12,428 nucleotides of DNA from UBA4656 sp002405525 (lineage in GTDB: Bacteria > Pseudomonadota > Gammaproteobacteria > Xanthomonadales > Ahniellaceae): assembly GCA_036723735.1 (NCBI GenBank), contig DAIMGT010000089.1, positions 1 to 12,428 of the forward strand. Reading direction: 5' to 3'. The position numbers and the translations under genes were made by a program. The stretch's first letter is position 1. Each line of letters starts with the position of its first letter. The notes under the pieces are model-generated. The model saw only the letters and a program-made list of their open reading frames with translations. It was not told where the DNA came from and ran no database searches. Below are positions 6,145-12,428 of this stretch, in pieces.

Positions 6145-7929
6145 ATGCGTTCCCTCCTGCTGTGCGCGGCGCTGTGCGCCGCATCGAATGCCGTCGCCGA
6201 AACGGCGCGGCAACCCGAGGTCGTCGTCACCGCCACCCGCCGCGCGCAGACGGTGGACGACACCCTGGCCACGGTCACCGTGATCACCCGCGAGGACATC
6301 GCGCGCAGCCACGCGCCCGACCTGCCCACCCTGCTGCGCGGCGTGCCGGGCGTCGATGTCGCCCGCACCGGCGGCGAAGGCCAGCAGACGGCGGTCTTCC
6401 TGCGCGGCGCCAACGCCAACCAGGCGCTTGTGCTCATCGACGGCATCCGCGTGTCGTCGGCCAACACCGGCGGCTTCGCCTGGGAGCACCTCCCGCTCGG
6501 CCAGGTCGAGCGGATCGAGATCGTGCGCGGCCCGCGCGCCGCGTGGCACGGCTCGGACGCGATCGGCGGCGTGGTGCAGGTGTTCACCCGCGACCCGCGC
6601 GGCGCCGACGCGCGGCTGGCGCTGGGGCGCTGGGACCGCCGCGAGGCGCAGGCGTCCTGGGGCACGGGCGACGACGCGGCCGGCTTCGGCGCGGTCGCCG
6701 GCGGCATCGACTTCGACGGCTTCTCGGCGCAAAGGCCGGGCGGGTTCTCCTACGATCCCGACGCTGACGGTTACCGCAACCGCAACCTCGGCCTGCGTGG
6801 CCACGCCACGCTGGGCAGGCAGCGCGTGGCGCTGAAGACCTACTCCACCCGCGCCGACGTCGAGTTCGACCGCGGCGAGACCATGATCGACACCGACGTG
6901 GCCGGCCTCACCGTCGAGGGCCCGCTGGCGGCGACGCTCGGCCAGCGCCTCGTGCTGGGCTTCAACCGCGAGGCGCTCGACACGCCGGCCTTCGCCGCCG
7001 CCTTCCGCTCGCGGCGCAGCAGCCTCGACTGGACCGGCGACCTGGCGCTCGGCGCCGACGCCAGCCTGGTGTTCGGCCTGAACTGGGTGCGCGAGCGCGG
7101 CGAGTCGCTCGACACCGCGGGCGGCGGCTGCACCTACTGCGAGTCGCGCCGCAACCTCGGCCTGTTCGCCACCGCGCAGGGCAGCCGCGGCGCCTTCGAC
7201 TGGCAGGCGGCCGCGCGCCACGACGACAACTCGACCTTCGGCGGCGCGACCACGGGCCAGTTCGCGGGCGGCTGGCGCTGGGGCGAGGCCACGCGCGCCT
7301 TCCTGTCCGTGGGCCAGGGCTTCCGCGCGCCGAACTTGAACGAACTCTATTCCCCGGGCTTCGGCGGGCTGTTCGCCGGCAATCCGGCGCTCGACCCGGA
7401 GCGCTCCGACAGCGTCGAGCTCGGCATCGACGCCGCCGCCGGCGCGCACACGATCGGCCTGCGCCTGCACCGCACGCGGGTGCGCGACCTGATCGCCTTC
7501 CAGGGTGGCCAGACCTTCCAGGCAGTGAACGTCGCGCGCGCGGCGATCGACGGCGCGGAACTGACCTGGTCTTGGCGAGCGGGCGACTGGCGCCTCGACG
7601 CTGGCGCGACCTGGCAGGACGCGCGCGACGAACGCACCGGCCTCGACCTGCTGCGCCGGCCGGCTCGCAAGTACACGCTGGGCGTCGAGCGTGCCTCCGG
7701 CGCGCTGACCGCCGGCGCGGACCTGCATTACGCCTCGCCGCGACGCGATTTCGCCGGCCCCCTGCCGGGCTACGCCCTGCTCGACCTGCGCCTCGACTGG
7801 CCGCTGGCCGGCGGCTGGCGGGTCGGCGCGCGGCTCGACAATGCGCTGGATCGCGACTACGAGCTCGCCGCCGGCTTCGCCACCCCGCGCCGGGCCCTGC
7901 TGCTGGACGTCGGCTGGCGTGGCCCCTGA
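6145..7929 (+). CDS. btuB: TonB-dependent vitamin B12 receptor BtuB
   Basis: A 594-residue outer-membrane receptor (E. coli BtuB is 614) that imports cobalamin using TonB energy. Residues 1-18 are a signal peptide (cut likely after NAVA), followed by a TonB-box-like PEVVVTATR. The plug domain then reads like E. coli BtuB: ITREDIAR, LRGVPGVDV, ALVLIDGIRV, EIVRGPRAAWHGSDAIGGVV. The barrel follows. YDPDADGY (about 203-210) carries D204, D206 and D208, corresponding to the calcium-binding loop region of BtuB. It ends in LDNALDRDYELAAGF, the usual C-terminal motif, but the last residues are GWRGP rather than a terminal aromatic. The ATG at 6145 has GAGGAG 8 bases upstream and starts the signal peptide; the open frame back to 5845 is riboswitch RNA. 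C329-X-X-C332 in a barrel loop is unusual. Directly controlled by the cobalamin riboswitch upstream. Confidence 0.95.
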   Translation: MRSLLLCAALCAASNAVAETARQPEVVVTATRRAQTVDDTLATVTVITREDIARSHAPDLPTLLRGVPGVDVARTGGEGQQTAVFLRGANANQALVLIDGIRVSSANTGGFAWEHLPLGQVERIEIVRGPRAAWHGSDAIGGVVQVFTRDPRGADARLALGRWDRREAQASWGTGDDAAGFGAVAGGIDFDGFSAQRPGGFSYDPDADGYRNRNLGLRGHATLGRQRVALKTYSTRADVEFDRGETMIDTDVAGLTVEGPLAATLGQRLVLGFNREALDTPAFAAAFRSRRSSLDWTGDLALGADASLVFGLNWVRERGESLDTAGGGCTYCESRRNLGLFATAQGSRGAFDWQAAARHDDNSTFGGATTGQFAGGWRWGEATRAFLSVGQGFRAPNLNELYSPGFGGLFAGNPALDPERSDSVELGIDAAAGAHTIGLRLHRTRVRDLIAFQGGQTFQAVNVARAAIDGAELTWSWRAGDWRLDAGATWQDARDERTGLDLLRRPARKYTLGVERASGALTAGADLHYASPRRDFAGPLPGYALLDLRLDWPLAGGWRVGARLDNALDRDYELAAGFATPRRALLLDVGWRGP

Positions 7930-7948
7930 CCGAGGTGATCGGGACATG

Positions 7949-7963
7949 GCCGCACCCTGCGGC
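7949..7963 (+). terminator. Hairpin downstream of btuB
   Basis: GCCGC (7949-7953) pairs with GCGGC (7959-7963) around ACCCT, with possible outer GGG/CCC pairing (7941-7943 with 7967-7969). A short T-containing stretch (GTTCCTTGCTG) follows but no true U-tract. It is a possible end of the btuB transcript. Confidence 0.35.
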
Positions 7964-8002
7964 TGGCCCGTTCCTTGCTGGCCTTCGGGTCCGGTCCACG
8001 GC

Positions 8003-8008
8003 TAGAAT
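8003..8008 (+). promoter_or_regulatory. Candidate -10 element of the DUF1631-PilZ-apbE operon
   Basis: TAGAAT, preceded by GGC, matches the -10 consensus at five of six positions and sits 29 bases before the ATG. No good -35 lies at 17 bases; TTGCTG (7975-7980) is too far at 22 bases. It shares the GGC-TA-N-R-AT form with elements before other genes in this window. Confidence 0.45.
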
Positions 8009-8037
8009 CAGGCGTCGCGAGAGGGACCGTGCCACGC

Positions 8038-10491
8038 ATGGAAATCTCCGGTTCGAGCGGCGGCCGTCGACCGTCGACCGGGCACCTGCCCACCCTGCGC
8101 CATTGCGGCCTTGCGCCGCGGCCTCGCGCCGTGCTGGAGCAGATGCTGTCGACCGCTTCCGCGATCCTGGTGCCCGGCATCGGCGCCAGCCTCGCGGACG
8201 CCGAGCAGCAGCTGTTCAAGCAGGCCGAGCAGGCGCGGGCCAACGACCAGCGGGAGCACTGTTTCGCCGCCCTGCGCGAAATCCGTCGCGGCCGCGCCGA
8301 CGTGGCGCCACGCTTCATGCTGCGTCTCGAGGCGGCGCTCGCCTCCATCGACCAGTCGCTGGCCTCACCGGATTTCTCGCGCGCCAGCCGCGCACCAGAC
8401 ACCGCCATGGAGCTCAATCTGGTCGACGAGGCGGAGTTCGAGGAATCGCTTGCGCTCCGGGAAATCGCCAGTCGCAGCGAGATCCGCAACAGTGGCCTGC
8501 TTTTCGCGCTGGGTCGGCGCATGGCCGTTCTGGCGGGGAGCAAGGCGTTCGAGGCGGATGAACTGCCGCTCGGACCGCACCGGCTGTGCGAGTGCCTGCG
8601 CGAAGCGGTGGGCTGCCTCGACCTGCCGATCGAGTTCCGGATCGTCCTCTATCGCGCCTTCGACCGTGCCTGTTCGCCCGAACTCACGCGGCTGTTCGGA
8701 TCCCTGAATCAGGTCTGCATCGAGCAGCGCGTACTACCGCACCTGGCGCTGTCGGTTGCACGCGGGCCGCGCAACGCGACGGCCGCCTCGCCCACGCCGG
8801 ACGAGAGCGGGCCGACACCACACACCGCCCGCGACCCCGCGAGAGGGGCGACGCCCCCGCCCGACGTGCCGCGCAGGCCCGCGGCCGCCGCAGCTGCGGC
8901 GGCCGCGATGCCGATGCCGGACCTGTCCGGGATTCCCGGCGCGGCGGGCCTTGTCAACCCCATGACCGGCTGGCCCGGCGCGGCTGCAGCGACGGCGGGA
9001 CCGGTCGATTCCGCGCAGGACGCTCGCGACGTCGAAATGTTCGAAACCATGCGCGACCTGATGGCAGGGCGCCGCCAGGTTCTCGGCCTAGGCCCGAAGT
9101 CGGCGCCGGACCAGGCGCACCCGGTGCACACCGCTGACGTGCAGGCGGTCCTCGGTGCGCTGCAGGCGAAGACACCCTCGACGATCCGCGCCGGCGGCAG
9201 GGTCGTTCCGCGCAGCATCGCCCATCTGAAGCAGGAGCTGCTCGGCCAGCTGCGTCAGCTCACGCCCGCCGACAAGACTCCGCAGCTGGACGACGTCGAC
9301 AACGACACCATCGACCTGGTCGGGATGCTGTTCGAGCACCTGACCAGGGATGCCAGGCCCACGGGCCCGGTGCAGGATCTGATGGCGCGACTGCAGGTGC
9401 CACTGCTGCGGGTGGCGCTGCAGGACAAGAGCTTCTTCACCCGCCGCTCGCATCCGGCGCGGCAGCTGCTCAATTCGATCGCCGAGGCCGGACTGTTCTG
9501 GCTGGAAGACGAGGGCGCCGACCGCCCGTTGGGCGACAAGATGCGGCGCGTTGTCGATCGGGTCAGCACCGACTACGACGGCGATCTCGCGGTGTTCGAG
9601 GAACTGCTGACCGATCTCGGCAAGCACCTCGGAACATTGGCCCGCAAGTCCGAGGTCGCCGAGCGCCGGCACGTCGACGCGGCGAAAGGCCGTGAGCGGC
9701 TGGATCTCGCACGCGGCGCCGCCACGCGGGCGATCAGCGAGCGGATTGCACACCGATCGCCGCCGCCCCTGCTGCGCACTCTCCTGGAACAGGCGTGGAC
9801 AGACGTGTTGGCGCTGACCATCCTGCGCCAGGGCGAGCACAGCGCGGCCTATGCAAAACGGCTCGAGACGGCGGAACGGCTGCTGGACGCCTTCGACGGC
9901 GATTCCCCGGCCATCATCGAGGATGGCGGTGGCGCGCTGCGGTCCGATATCGAGAGCGGGCTGTCGCAGGTCGGCTACCACGGCGAGGACATCGGTGCCG
10001 TGGTGGGCCGCGTCTTCGGTGGCCAGGCGACCGCCACGACCGAAGCCGAGGCTGCGAAGGTGACCGAGCTTGCAGCCAGACTGAAGACGCGCTCGCGCCT
10101 CGGCGCGGACTCCGAGGCGCCGCCGGAGGAGCCCGTCAAGGCCGTCGAAACGAGGCCGCTCAGCGCCGAGGAGCAACGGGTCCTCGATCGCCTTCGAAGC
10201 GTGCCCTTCGGCACCTGGTTCGAGTTCACGGTCAACCAGCAGGGCGAGAAGGCACGTCGTAGGCTGTCGTGGTTCTCGACACTCACGGGGCGCTGCCTGT
10301 TCGTGAACCAGCGCGGCGTCCGCGCCGAGGACAGTACGCTGGAGCAGCTGGCGCGAGAGATCGCGCGGGGGCAGGCATCGGTGGTCGAAGCGCACAAGGA
10401 TTCCCTGATCGACCGCGCATGGAGCGCGATCCGGAACACCCTCAAGGGCCTCGCAGGCGGCGCGCCGGAAGCGGCCCCGGTGCCCGCGTGA
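8038..10491 (+). CDS. DUF1631 family protein
   Basis: An 817-residue soluble protein of the uncharacterised DUF1631 family; no signal peptide or membrane segment is seen. The N-terminal region (about 1-245) contains LNLVDEAEFEESLA (from about 126) and a helical block ending RVLPHL. A disordered Pro/Ala/Gly-rich linker (about 250-330) includes nine consecutive alanines (282-290). The long conserved helical part (about 393-650) has SIAHLKQELLGQL, DNDTIDLVGMLFEHL and LDDAFDG-like ends (ERLLDAFDGDSP). The C-terminal domain (about 722-800, PFGTWFEF, RRRLSWFS, CLFVNQRG) looks like a small beta-rich module. The ATG at 8038 is preferred: GAGGGA lies 11 bases upstream and a -10-like TAGAAT before it; an earlier TTG at 7975 would overlap the promoter. 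The stop overlaps the GTG of the PilZ gene (GTGA). Family function is unknown; the coupled c-di-GMP receptor suggests a signalling role, as inference. Confidence 0.88.
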   Translation: MEISGSSGGRRPSTGHLPTLRHCGLAPRPRAVLEQMLSTASAILVPGIGASLADAEQQLFKQAEQARANDQREHCFAALREIRRGRADVAPRFMLRLEAALASIDQSLASPDFSRASRAPDTAMELNLVDEAEFEESLALREIASRSEIRNSGLLFALGRRMAVLAGSKAFEADELPLGPHRLCECLREAVGCLDLPIEFRIVLYRAFDRACSPELTRLFGSLNQVCIEQRVLPHLALSVARGPRNATAASPTPDESGPTPHTARDPARGATPPPDVPRRPAAAAAAAAAMPMPDLSGIPGAAGLVNPMTGWPGAAAATAGPVDSAQDARDVEMFETMRDLMAGRRQVLGLGPKSAPDQAHPVHTADVQAVLGALQAKTPSTIRAGGRVVPRSIAHLKQELLGQLRQLTPADKTPQLDDVDNDTIDLVGMLFEHLTRDARPTGPVQDLMARLQVPLLRVALQDKSFFTRRSHPARQLLNSIAEAGLFWLEDEGADRPLGDKMRRVVDRVSTDYDGDLAVFEELLTDLGKHLGTLARKSEVAERRHVDAAKGRERLDLARGAATRAISERIAHRSPPPLLRTLLEQAWTDVLALTILRQGEHSAAYAKRLETAERLLDAFDGDSPAIIEDGGGALRSDIESGLSQVGYHGEDIGAVVGRVFGGQATATTEAEAAKVTELAARLKTRSRLGADSEAPPEEPVKAVETRPLSAEEQRVLDRLRSVPFGTWFEFTVNQQGEKARRRLSWFSTLTGRCLFVNQRGVRAEDSTLEQLAREIARGQASVVEAHKDSLIDRAWSAIRNTLKGLAGGAPEAAPVPA
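8880..8907. repeat. 28-bp perfect palindrome inside the DUF1631 gene
   Basis: The sequence from 8880 to 8907 equals its own reverse complement over all 28 bases, centred on CAGCTG, with GCGGCCGC at 8881-8888 and again at 8899-8906. It encodes the nine alanines of the linker. All four Ala codons appear in a non-repeating order, so it is not a simple triplet expansion. Confidence 0.95.
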
Positions 10492-10835
10492 ACCGGCCGG
10501 GGGCGGAAAAGCGGCGCTCGGCTCGCAGGAGCGTCGGCGACGTGCTGCAGGTCACCAATGCGATGACCGGGGTGGTCATGGGCAGGATCGGCAACCTGTC
10601 TCCGGACGGGGTCATGCTGATCTGCAACGCACAGGTCCGGAGCGACGCCCTGTTCCAGGTCGTGTTCCACCTGCGGGACGAACACGGGCGGCACAGGCCC
10701 ATCGAGATCGGGCTCCATGAGCAGTGGAGCGAGCCGGCTGCGGCTCCCGGACAGTACTGGGCGGGCTTCAGCATCATCGACATCGCACCGCGGGACCAGG
10801 CGCTGCTCGCGGCCTGGGTCGAGGATCGGCGCTGA
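10488..10835 (+). CDS. PilZ domain protein (c-di-GMP receptor)
   Basis: A 115-residue single-domain PilZ protein. It carries both c-di-GMP signatures: the RXXXR motif in EKRRSARR near the N-terminus and the [D/N]XSXXG motif as NLSPDG about 30 residues later. The rest fits the PilZ beta-barrel (VVFHLRDEHG, EIGLHEQW, YWAGFSIIDI) and a C-terminal helix (RDQALLAAWVED). The start is GTG at 10488, overlapping the DUF1631 stop in GTGA; the frame is open further upstream but only as an out-of-frame shadow of DUF1631. No separate Shine-Dalgarno is obvious, so translation is probably coupled, giving a fixed ratio with DUF1631. Known from the family: c-di-GMP binding changes the partner or output protein. 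That DUF1631 is the partner is inference. Confidence 0.92.
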   Translation: MNRPGAEKRRSARRSVGDVLQVTNAMTGVVMGRIGNLSPDGVMLICNAQVRSDALFQVVFHLRDEHGRHRPIEIGLHEQWSEPAAAPGQYWAGFSIIDIAPRDQALLAAWVEDRR

Positions 10836-11866
10836 GCAGTAACGCGCCGGCCGCGGTCGCTGCGGTCGCCCTCGCGCTGGCCGCGTGCGGCGATGCCCCG
10901 CGGCTGGATCGCGAGTTCGTGGTGTTCGGCACCAGCGCTGAGCTGACCCTGCGCGGGGACGGCGATCTCGCGACGGCCGCCGACGACGTACAGCGCCTGC
11001 TCTCGCGCCATGAAGACGACTGGCATCCATGGCGCGAGTCGGCCCTCACGCGCCTCAATGCGGCGCTGGAGACTGGTGCTGCCGGAGTCACAGTGCCGTC
11101 GGTGCGCGATCTGATCCTGGTCTCGCGTCCGCTGGTGGCCGACAGCGGCGGTCTGTTCGACCCCTCCGCAGGCGCGCTGTACGCGGCATGGGGCTTCCAC
11201 ACCGACCATTGGCCCGCGCGCGGCAGCGTCGATCGCGCGCTGGTCGGTGGCTGGCCGCGCCTGCGCCCGCGCTTCGATTCCCTGCGCGTGGACGGACTGC
11301 TGGTCTCGCCGCAGCCCGCTGGGCTCCGTCTCGACTTCAACGCCGTGGCCGAAGGCGTCGCCGCGCGCGACGCAATGGCGCTGCTGCGCGCGAAGGGCGT
11401 GCGTCACGCACTGCTCGATCTCGGCGGCGACGTCGCGGCGCTGGGCGACGCCGGTCGGCGCGCATGGCGCATCGGATTGCGCGATCCGCGAGGCGGGGTG
11501 CTGGGCTGGGTCGAGCTGGGTGACGGCGAGGGGCTGTTCGCCTCGGGAGCCTATTCCAAGTATCGCGACGATGGCGGCGCGCGCCGGCCGCACGTGGTCG
11601 ACCCGCGCAGCGGACAGCCGGTCATGGGCAGCTCGGCGAGCGCGGTGCTTGCTTCCGATCTGCCGCGGGCCGACGCGGCGGCCACCGCGCTGTTGGTGGC
11701 CGGGCGCAACGGCGCGGCTGCGCTCGCGACCGGCATGCGCTTGGGCTGCTGGCTGCTGCTCACTGACGACGACACGCTGCTGGAGACCGAGGGCATGCGC
11801 GCGCGGCTACAGCTGCTGCGCGAACCCGCGCGTCGCGAACTGCTGCCCGGTGCGGCGCGCTGCTGA
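10832..11866 (+). CDS. apbE: ApbE-like FAD:protein FMN transferase lipoprotein (apparent CTG start)
   Basis: A 344-residue ApbE-family lipoprotein. Family members use FAD to attach FMN to Thr/Ser of periplasmic proteins such as NqrB, NqrC and RnfG. A hydrophobic signal segment ends in the lipobox LAAC at C19. Family motifs are WGF, DLGGDVAALG, PHVVDP with H254 and D257, and ADAAAT with D281 and T285, the metal-binding D-X3-T pair. The usual IAKGYAVD stretch reads VAEGVAAR, so Lys is Glu at 174. No ATG, GTG or TTG lies between the PilZ stop and the lipobox. CTG at 10832, overlapping that stop as CTGA, has GAGGA 6 bases upstream and gives the signal peptide, so I choose it. Alternatives are CTG at 10814 (adds an Arg to the n-region) or GTG at 10724, which would overlap pilZ by 112 bases and spoil the signal peptide. 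Substrate is not identifiable here. Confidence 0.88.
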   Translation: MSSNAPAAVAAVALALAACGDAPRLDREFVVFGTSAELTLRGDGDLATAADDVQRLLSRHEDDWHPWRESALTRLNAALETGAAGVTVPSVRDLILVSRPLVADSGGLFDPSAGALYAAWGFHTDHWPARGSVDRALVGGWPRLRPRFDSLRVDGLLVSPQPAGLRLDFNAVAEGVAARDAMALLRAKGVRHALLDLGGDVAALGDAGRRAWRIGLRDPRGGVLGWVELGDGEGLFASGAYSKYRDDGGARRPHVVDPRSGQPVMGSSASAVLASDLPRADAAATALLVAGRNGAAALATGMRLGCWLLLTDDDTLLETEGMRARLQLLREPARRELLPGAARC

Positions 11867-11882
11867 AGCGGCGCCCGCACCG
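11848..11882 (+). terminator. Hairpin straddling the apbE stop codon
   Basis: CGGTGCGGCGC (11848-11858) pairs with GCGC-C-CGCACCG (11871-11882) with one bulged C, giving 11 base pairs around a 12-base loop that contains the TGA stop. No T-run follows. It is a plausible 3' end for the three-gene operon and touches the -35 region of the next gene. Confidence 0.4.
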
Positions 11883-11910
11883 TGTCATCGCGTCCGGTCT
11901 GGGGCAGAAT
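11882..11910 (+). promoter_or_regulatory. pepQ: Candidate pepQ promoter
   Basis: GTGTCA (11882-11887) and CAGAAT (11905-11910) each match four of six sigma-70 consensus bases and are exactly 17 bases apart. The predicted transcript would start near 11917, leaving a leader of about 23 bases that includes a weak ribosome binding site GACGGA (11924-11929), 10 bases before the TTG start. Confidence 0.5.
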
Positions 11911-11939
11911 CCGGGTTCCACGCGACGGACGCCGCTGCC

Positions 11940-12428
11940 TTGACCGACACTCTTGCCGCACTGTATCCGCAGCACCTCGCCGAAACCATGGCGCGCGCCG
12001 ACCGCGCGCTGGAACGCGGAGGCTTCGACCATCTTCTGATCGCCGCCGGCGTCGAGACATACGCCTTCCTGGACGACAACCCCTACCCGTTTCGCTGCAA
12101 TCCGCACTTCAAGGCCTGGGTCCCGCTGACCGCCAATCCGCACTGCTGGATCGCCTACTCGCCCGGGCGGACGCCGGTGCTGGCCTACCACCAGCCGGCC
12201 GACTACTGGCACTTGCCGCCGGCGCCGCCGACCGGCGACTGGGTGGAACACTTCGACCTGCGCATCATCGACCACCCGTCCGCGGCACGGGCGCATCTGC
12301 CGTCCGACCTGTCGCGCGCGGCCATCGTCGGCGAGCCGGGCGCGGCGATCGCCGGCGCGCTGCCGAACAATCCCGCGGGGGTGCTCGCCAGCCTGCACCT
12401 CGCACGCACCCGCAAGACGGCATACGAG
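11940..12428 (+). CDS. pepQ: Xaa-Pro dipeptidase PepQ, N-terminal part (3'-truncated by the window)
   Basis: The first 163 codons of PepQ (prolidase, M24 family), which cleaves dipeptides with C-terminal proline in the cytoplasm. The N-terminal domain follows E. coli PepQ closely: LAALYPQHLAE, FLDDNPYPFRCNPHFKAWVP, NPHCWI, PADYWH and, at the edge, LHLARTRKTAYE. The metal-binding pita-bread domain lies beyond the window, so catalytic residues cannot be checked. Start is TTG at 11940, because homology begins at TDTLAALY; an in-frame ATG at 11988 would cut conserved sequence. The frame stays open to the last base. A promoter-like pair upstream suggests it is transcribed apart from apbE. Confidence 0.93.
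   Translation, partial: MTDTLAALYPQHLAETMARADRALERGGFDHLLIAAGVETYAFLDDNPYPFRCNPHFKAWVPLTANPHCWIAYSPGRTPVLAYHQPADYWHLPPAPPTGDWVEHFDLRIIDHPSAARAHLPSDLSRAAIVGEPGAAIAGALPNNPAGVLASLHLARTRKTAYE

Noticed and set aside
5785..7947. Minus-strand open frame of 720 codons opposite btuB
   Set aside because: It runs through the conserved cobalamin riboswitch, is dominated by Arg, Ala and Gly, and lacks family features.
7975..8037. Earlier TTG start for the DUF1631 gene
   Set aside because: It would place the -10-like TAGAAT and the GAGGGA ribosome site inside the coding region; the ATG at 8038 is better placed.
8064..8079. Tandem GTCGACC repeat near the start of the DUF1631 gene
   Set aside because: Only two copies of a 7-base unit within coding sequence; expected by chance in this composition.
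10269..10487. Upstream extension of the PilZ gene inside the DUF1631 gene
   Set aside because: The added 73 residues are low-complexity shadow sequence; PilZ homology begins just after the GTG at 10488.
10724..10831. GTG at 10724 as the ApbE start
   Set aside because: It would overlap the PilZ gene by 112 bases and put an uncharacteristic His/Arg-rich stretch before the lipoprotein signal. Kept as an alternative in the ApbE entry.
1..12428. CRISPR arrays, tRNA genes, insertion sequences or phage genes
   Set aside because: I looked for spaced direct repeats, cloverleaf-like sequence, terminal inverted repeats and transposase or integrase motifs on both strands and saw none.

Overview
The window is very GC-rich, and every gene I can support lies on the + strand. 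The gene content points to a gammaproteobacterium of the Xanthomonadaceae/Lysobacteraceae type: a HemW and a PepQ close to the enterobacterial proteins, a BtuB-type receptor behind a cobalamin riboswitch, a DUF1631 protein next to a PilZ protein, and an ABC permease fused to an M1 peptidase. Genus cannot be fixed from sequence reading alone.

Layout. (1) Positions 1-4312: the 3' part of an ABC transporter ATPase gene, then, 12 bases later, a 1198-residue protein that joins two ABC-2-like membrane halves to a C-terminal M1-type zinc peptidase domain. (2) 4313-4399: a short gap with a strong hairpin and a -10-like element placed so that the hemW transcript could be leaderless. (3) 4400-5727: hemW (radical SAM haem chaperone), overlapping by ATGA a 63-residue CPXCG cysteine-rich protein. 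(4) 5728-6144: a 417-base non-coding leader with a promoter-like pair, a well-conserved cobalamin riboswitch and a structured, U-tract-free expression platform ending in a self-complementary ribosome binding site. (5) 6145-7929: btuB, the TonB-dependent cobalamin receptor that the riboswitch should repress when B12 is plentiful. (6) 8038-11866: a tightly overlapped three-gene block of DUF1631 protein, canonical PilZ (c-di-GMP-binding) protein and ApbE-like FMN-transferase lipoprotein, joined by GTGA and CTGA overlaps. (7) 11940-12428: the 5' part of pepQ (Xaa-Pro dipeptidase), from a TTG start, running off the window.

Two regions deserve most attention. One is the DUF1631-PilZ-ApbE block: an uncharacterised large protein translated together with a c-di-GMP receptor, containing a 28-bp perfect palindrome that encodes a poly-alanine linker, and with an apparent CTG start for the third gene. 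The other is the permease-peptidase fusion: its zinc site has one extra residue between HEXXH and the third ligand, and it lacks the GXMEN exopeptidase motif. No CRISPR array, insertion sequence, tRNA or rRNA was seen. Long open frames on the minus strand and in alternative + frames are composition effects of the high GC content.
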